Shown here: positions 30,918 to 35,206 of the stretch, piece by piece
Position numbering within the stretch: position 1 is the stretch's first letter
Layout: each line of letters starts with the position of its first letter
Source: Lachnospiraceae bacterium
GTDB lineage: Bacteria; Bacillota; Clostridia; Lachnospirales; Lachnospiraceae
Length of the DNA: 35,206 nucleotides
Reading direction: 5' to 3'
NCBI GenBank assembly: GCA_021770785.1
Contig: JAETQH010000043.1
Span: 1-35,206 of the forward strand
Translations under genes and position numbers: made by a program
The notes under the pieces: generated by a model
What the model was told of the DNA's origin: nothing
Databases searched by the model: none
What the model saw: the letters and a program-made list of their open reading frames with translations, nothing else

Positions 30918-31223
30918 TTAAACCACCACCCTTAATAAAATCTGGCCTACGATAATACCGGCTTCGATAATCGCTACCACCTTCCAGTAATTAACCCGCT
31001 TCGTTAATGTCGCTGTTAATTCTAAAAGATTTTCGACTTTCTCTTTTCGCTGATCTGCTACCACTGTGGTCTGTTCCAGGATAGCTTCTACCCGGTCAAG
31101 TTCTTCCTGCTTCTTATCCAGCTTATCCCTTGCTTCTTTAAGGGAATATTCCAGCATATCAATTTCTAATCTACTGCCGGCCATAAGTTCCCGTTTAGGT
31201 GGCGTCTTATACTGCTTCGCCAT
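30918..31223 (-). CDS. Coiled-coil protein with C-terminal membrane anchor
   Basis: The protein has 101 residues. From about 15 to 75 it is a heptad-like charged helix (LEYSLKEARDKLDKKQEELD, QRKEKVENLLELTATLTKRV). Residues about 80-101 are hydrophobic (VVAIIEAGIIVGQILLRVVV) and end the protein, suggesting a tail anchor. It overlaps the end of the DNA polymerase gene by 17 bases, with AGGGGGG as its ribosome-binding site. It might tether replication to the membrane; that is speculation from position. Confidence 0.72.
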   Translation of the reverse strand: MAKQYKTPPKRELMAGSRLEIDMLEYSLKEARDKLDKKQEELDRVEAILEQTTVVADQRKEKVENLLELTATLTKRVNYWKVVAIIEAGIIVGQILLRVVV

Positions 31224-33744
31224 TTATAACCCCCCTCGCTTTCTCCCAGTCTTCCAGGCTCATTTTATTACCCCAGCTGTAGGCTACGCTGGCTTCTGCT
31301 TCCAGCTGTACAGGAAAGTCCTTAAGCGGCGGAATTTCCATAACTGCCTTCTGCCATCTTGCGTAGGTATCCACAAGCGTAGGGTCGTCGTCAAGTTCCA
31401 CGATAATTTCATCATGTATCTGGGCTACCATATCGGTATGTCCGTGTAACATGAAAGGTTTACAGCTTAAAGCTTCCTTTGTGCTGTCGTCGTAACCTTC
31501 CCAGGCTTCTACAGAAATTCCGTTATGCGTTGCTGTATCCATTCCGCATTTTTCATAAACGGTATTCTGGGCGCGCTTCATAATATCGGCAGCGCTGCCT
31601 TGTACTGGTGTGTTTGCCGCCCTTCTTTCGTCTTCTCCACGGTTATAACGGTTACTGCTATTGATAGAAGGAAGAAGACGCTTGTACCCGTAGATCGTTT
31701 CCGCGTACCCTGTTTCCCTTGACGTAACCCTGGCTTCTACCTGCATACGCGGGATACCTGGGTACGTCTTCATAACGGCGTCTACAATGTTCTTACATTC
31801 TGGAAGGCTCTTACGTATACCCATTTTCTTAAAAGTGCGCTGTAAGGAATGTTCCGTACCACCGTAGACAGAACCGAAGTTACCGGCCTTCGCCCCGCTA
31901 CGTTCGTGCTTCGTAACCTCTTCTTCCGGCTTTCCTGTCATAGTAGCGGCTGTTTTTCTGTGTAAGTCTTCGTGGTCTCTGAACGCCTTACGCATTACTT
32001 CACAGCCGGACTTCCAGGCAGTTAAACGAAGTTCAAAGCCGCTTTCATCTTCCAGAAGGAATACTTTACCAGGTTCCGCCTTATAGAAGTTTCGTACCCC
32101 CAGTTCGTCGTTATCCGGTCGCGGTACGTTTTGGCCGTTCGGACTGTTAGAAGCAAGTCTGGCTGTTTCTGTCCATGGTTCGTAGTGTGCGTGTATTCTT
32201 CCTGTTACAGGATTTACGTACTTTTCCCGGCCTTCAATGTGGGAAGATAAAAGGGTAGCGTACTTCTGTATCGTCTGCATATTCTGTAAGAACTTAATCC
32301 CTATATCCTTATAAGGGTGTTCCTGTCTACGGGCTATTCTGATACGTTTAACTTCCGCTGTGGTATATTCACGCGGCCACAGTAACCGCTGGTCCTGGTA
32401 AGAAAGATCGGGGTCTACAGCTTCCCATTCTTCCGGTAAAGGCGTTTCCAGATACTTTTCTTCGTCCGGGTCTTCCAGCTTATTTTCCAGCATAAAAATC
32501 ATATCCATAATGGCGTTACTGTCTAAGCTGGGGTCCTTTGTTTTATCAGACCAGGAAGCCGCTGGAAGCTTAAGCGTGTCGAAGATAAACGATTTAACAT
32601 CTTTCGTTTTACCGCCAACACCTACATTAAGGTCTTCTACGCCGACGCTGGCAGCCAGGTCTTTCATAGTTTGGGCGGCAGCTTCTATTGCGTTTTTCGC
32701 TTCTTCCCGTTTTACCTGGGCTATATCGCTGTCCCACTTCATGCCCCAGTATTCCATGATACCGGTAACCCTGGTAAAAGGCATTTCTATACCTTTTAGC
32801 CAGTCGGAATATGTAGGGTAAACGTCGTTGTCGTTGCTGATCTGTTTAGCCACTTCGTCCCAGTAAAGATAATGCTGTACAGCGTAGTCGCTGTCTTCAC
32901 AGCAGTAGCTTAAGGCGTCGTGTTCGTCGTTCGGTACCTGGTCGAAAAATAACGCCTTGTTACGTTCCAGGACAGAAGTAAATTCTGACATCTGTACGCC
33001 GAAGACTTCCTTCGTCATAGGCTTAAGACCTTTCCCAGTATACGGTCGCTTCGGGTTCTTGATCTTATGCGGAAGTAAAAGCTGCGTAAGCCTTATCCAG
33101 GCTATGAATGGGTCCGCACAAGGCATAAGAATGTATTTCCCATACTTCGCCGTAAACTTTGTTTCAAAGTTCATATTTACCGCGATCTTTACGATCTTAT
33201 GGTTTGTAAAGAAATACTGTTCTAAGGTATCGAAAAGACGTTTCCTTGCTTCGCTTCTGGAAAGTCCTGGTTCAAACTGATTTATACCCGGATTATCAAT
33301 AAATATAGCCCTGGCTTCGTCGCACGCTGCCGATAAAGACATAGCGCACACTTCCGCCTTCCACGGGTCTAAGTTTACGTCCCTTGTCCAACTGTCCAGC
33401 GCTTTACCGGTAACCGTATTTCCGTCTTCGTCTTTCGGCGGTATCCTGTGGTCTTTATCCCCGCTTGTTTCGTAGTCAAAGCCCCCCAGACCGGTTTCTT
33501 CACAGCGCTTACAGTAGTCTATAACTTCCTGTATCGTAAGAAGTGGTCTGTAATCCTTAAATCCCTGTTTACGAAGTTTCGGCCATTTAATACTCCATTC
33601 CCCCGGACGGTTCCTTGCCTTCATACAATCCGCCAGGGAAGAACCTACAGCCTTATTTTCTGTAGGTTCCGCTGTCTTAGCAGCTGGTTTTCTTACCTGT
33701 GCTGCAAGTCCGCCGGAAGAAGGAAACATATTACTTAAGTTCAA
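31207..33744 (-). CDS. DNA polymerase, family A, with 3'-5' exonuclease domain
   Basis: The protein has 845 residues from a TTG at 33744, seven bases after AAAGGGGG; ATG 33729 is the alternative. Exonuclease motifs are GGFDYETSG (about 88), NMNFETKF (about 190) and YCCEDSDY (about 280). Polymerase motifs are TARLASNSPNGQNVPR (about 526), motif A LLEDESGFELRLTAW (about 563), motif B HERSGAKAGNFGSVYGG (about 613) and motif C QIHDEIIVEL (about 775). It replicates the phage genome. It follows the helicase gene by 13 bases and overlaps the next gene by 17. Confidence 0.95.
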   Translation of the reverse strand: MNLSNMFPSSGGLAAQVRKPAAKTAEPTENKAVGSSLADCMKARNRPGEWSIKWPKLRKQGFKDYRPLLTIQEVIDYCKRCEETGLGGFDYETSGDKDHRIPPKDEDGNTVTGKALDSWTRDVNLDPWKAEVCAMSLSAACDEARAIFIDNPGINQFEPGLSRSEARKRLFDTLEQYFFTNHKIVKIAVNMNFETKFTAKYGKYILMPCADPFIAWIRLTQLLLPHKIKNPKRPYTGKGLKPMTKEVFGVQMSEFTSVLERNKALFFDQVPNDEHDALSYCCEDSDYAVQHYLYWDEVAKQISNDNDVYPTYSDWLKGIEMPFTRVTGIMEYWGMKWDSDIAQVKREEAKNAIEAAAQTMKDLAASVGVEDLNVGVGGKTKDVKSFIFDTLKLPAASWSDKTKDPSLDSNAIMDMIFMLENKLEDPDEEKYLETPLPEEWEAVDPDLSYQDQRLLWPREYTTAEVKRIRIARRQEHPYKDIGIKFLQNMQTIQKYATLLSSHIEGREKYVNPVTGRIHAHYEPWTETARLASNSPNGQNVPRPDNDELGVRNFYKAEPGKVFLLEDESGFELRLTAWKSGCEVMRKAFRDHEDLHRKTAATMTGKPEEEVTKHERSGAKAGNFGSVYGGTEHSLQRTFKKMGIRKSLPECKNIVDAVMKTYPGIPRMQVEARVTSRETGYAETIYGYKRLLPSINSSNRYNRGEDERRAANTPVQGSAADIMKRAQNTVYEKCGMDTATHNGISVEAWEGYDDSTKEALSCKPFMLHGHTDMVAQIHDEIIVELDDDPTLVDTYARWQKAVMEIPPLKDFPVQLEAEASVAYSWGNKMSLEDWEKARGVINGEAV

Positions 33745-33757
33745 AATACAACCCCCT

Positions 33758-35206
33758 TTATAATTCGTTTTCCATGTGATCGAATAATCCCATTTCAAAA
33801 CATTTCGATATATAAGAGTTAAACCGCGGCGTTTTTCTGTATCCGCCGCTTGTCATAGTCAGCATACGAAGGCGTACACACTGGTTAATAATGGCCTTTG
33901 CTTCTTCCTTCTCTATGCTTAACATGGCTTCTACGTCGCCAAGTCTTAAATACTTCTGTCTTGCGAAAAGGTCTATAAATTCATTAAATTTACTGGCACC
34001 CTTTAAGGTATCCAGCTTTCTAAGTTCGTTCGTAATCTTGTCGAACTTATCCCCTATAATTTCTTCCGATACCGCCAGCCTTGCATAGTAGTTAAGGCCA
34101 CACCCAGGGGCGTTATACAGCTGTACCAGATAATCATAGATAAAAGTAACGTGTGCCGGATAAACCGTAATTCGTTCCCCACTTTCGTCTACGCTGTGTG
34201 TAAGTGACGCCAGCGCCACGGCCAGACGCGCCACCTTATTACGCTGATCGGAAGGGGATACAAGCGGAACGTCTGTAGCGTTTCCGTATACCTTAGACAG
34301 CTTCGTGGATACTTCCAGAATGGTATCTACGGTTCCTGGTAAAAATACCACCTGTTCCGGCGTCCGGCTCCAGGCAAACAATACGCTGTTCTTTAGTGTG
34401 TCGTCGCTCATGGTACGCGGAAACGAAGGAAGCGACCGGTTATATTTTTCCGGGTCTACGTCGGTCGATCTCATAAATATAGCAAAATCAAAACGACGTA
34501 TATCTTCGTTGTTAAATATATCTTTCAGACTTTCCGCGCCCTGGGCGTAATCAGAAAGCCGTTTTCCTTTCGGTGCATTACCGGAAAGGATAGCCCGAAC
34601 CCTACAAGGTGTTTCCGCTGTTACGGCGCGCTTAACTTCCAGCTTTCCGTCTGATCTTGCCAGCGTCATTTCCCCGTATTCGTCTTTTTCTATACCGGTG
34701 TCTTCGTCCACCCATATAAGTTCTTTATCCGCAAGTGGCCACGCTCCCCAGACTATATACCAGCTTCCACGGTTCCCCTGTTCCATCTTGTACGTAAGAC
34801 CGGTACGGCTTGTACTTTCCGCATTTACACGGTTACCAAGTCCTATATACTTCATCATTTTTTCGATCAGCGCGGACTTACCGGTACCTGTATCGCCGAC
34901 TATTTTAAGTTCCACCCAGCCCCTTATAGGGTCTGTATCCCATGGAACCCGGAAACGTAAGATACTGTGGTACACCAGAAGAAGCCCCAGAAGAACTTCG
35001 TCACGCTCTACAATATGCGTTACATTGTAGGTCAGATCGTTTAATATCGTACCAAGCTTCGATACGATCGCTTCCACCGTCATACTTTCCGGCCTAAGTG
35101 CGTCTAACTCTTCCTTTACGTCCTCTGTCAAAGTGAAGCTTTCTACGACGTCCTGTAAGGGTACCGCCTTCGTTACCAGTATGGTACTTTCCTGGTTCTT
35201 CGGGTG
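33758..35206 (-). CDS. AAA+ MCM-like replicative helicase, 5' end outside window
   Basis: The frame is open to the window edge, so the N-terminus is missing; about 482 residues are visible. There is a Walker A (KIVGDTGTGKSALIEKMMKY), a Walker B (ELIWVDEDTGI), a sensor-1-like AILSGNAPKG and an arginine-finger-like segment (NEDIRRFDFAIF). This set and spacing resemble MCM/RctB-like AAA+ helicases. The C-terminal part looks like a winged helix (LRLGDVEAMLSIEKEEAKAI). It sits directly upstream of the polymerase, so it is probably the fork helicase or helicase loader. Confidence 0.8.
   Translation of the reverse strand, partial: HPKNQESTILVTKAVPLQDVVESFTLTEDVKEELDALRPESMTVEAIVSKLGTILNDLTYNVTHIVERDEVLLGLLLVYHSILRFRVPWDTDPIRGWVELKIVGDTGTGKSALIEKMMKYIGLGNRVNAESTSRTGLTYKMEQGNRGSWYIVWGAWPLADKELIWVDEDTGIEKDEYGEMTLARSDGKLEVKRAVTAETPCRVRAILSGNAPKGKRLSDYAQGAESLKDIFNNEDIRRFDFAIFMRSTDVDPEKYNRSLPSFPRTMSDDTLKNSVLFAWSRTPEQVVFLPGTVDTILEVSTKLSKVYGNATDVPLVSPSDQRNKVARLAVALASLTHSVDESGERITVYPAHVTFIYDYLVQLYNAPGCGLNYYARLAVSEEIIGDKFDKITNELRKLDTLKGASKFNEFIDLFARQKYLRLGDVEAMLSIEKEEAKAIINQCVRLRMLTMTSGGYRKTPRFNSYISKCFEMGLFDHMENEL

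Noticed and set aside
1..35206. CRISPR arrays, tRNA genes, insertion sequences, integrase
   Set aside because: I looked for spaced direct repeats, cloverleaf-like segments ending in CCA contexts, and transposase or integrase motifs, and saw none. This was by eye, so a weak tRNA could be missed.

Overview
The window is a stretch of a tailed-phage (or prophage) genome with a contractile tail. Every gene I can support lies on the minus strand, so the biological order runs from high to low coordinates. Gene order and protein families match PBSX/SKIN-type myophages of Firmicutes. Purine-rich Shine-Dalgarno sites (AAGGGGG, AAAGGAGG-like), the SPP1-type portal and MuF genes, and a RinA/ArpU-like late regulator suggest a Clostridia-class gut host. 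That host assignment is inference. No integrase, tRNA, CRISPR array or insertion sequence was seen.

Layout in transcription order. (1) 35206-27388, replication and early accessory region: a 5'-truncated AAA+ MCM-like helicase, a family A DNA polymerase, and about a dozen small genes, several overlapping. These include Cys-rich proteins, small membrane proteins, a DUF6906-like protein and an internally duplicated HExxH metallopeptidase-like protein. (2) 27387-26558, control region: a possible structured RNA, an AT-only palindromic block, a RinA/ArpU-like regulator, then a promoter with a 26-bp dyad over its -10 box, followed by a terminator-like hairpin ahead of the packaging genes. (3) 26557-18625, packaging and head: small and large terminase, portal, MuF-type head protein, terminator, scaffold, decoration protein and major capsid protein. 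(4) 18612-4440, connector and contractile tail: connectors, sheath, tube, a tail-assembly chaperone with a programmed -1 frameshift site (A AAA AAC), a 1542-residue tape measure, hub and baseplate proteins (XkdP/Q/R/S/T/U-like). (5) 4443-2118, tail tip, ending in a C-type-lectin/FGE-like receptor-binding protein. (6) 2242-314, a diversity-generating retroelement (DGR). (7) 317-1, start of a holin/XhlA-like membrane gene, probably the edge of a lysis module.

The most notable system is the DGR. The last codons of the tail-tip gene are a 112-bp variable repeat (VR, 2131-2242). A matching template repeat (TR, 1574-1685) lies between the accessory gene avd and the reverse transcriptase (RT). Seventeen bases differ between the repeats, and sixteen of them sit at template adenines, which is the signature of adenine-directed mutagenic retrohoming. 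A stem with a GACA loop follows the VR.

The RT reading frame is broken by one in-frame TAG exactly where the conserved G-I-x-F-x-G motif is expected. The rest of the RT continues in the same frame for 80 sense codons, to a stop coupled (ATGA) to the next gene. TAG is an ordinary terminal stop for at least seven other genes here, so wholesale amber recoding is unlikely. The RT is therefore recently broken, suppressed or read through, or made as two pieces.
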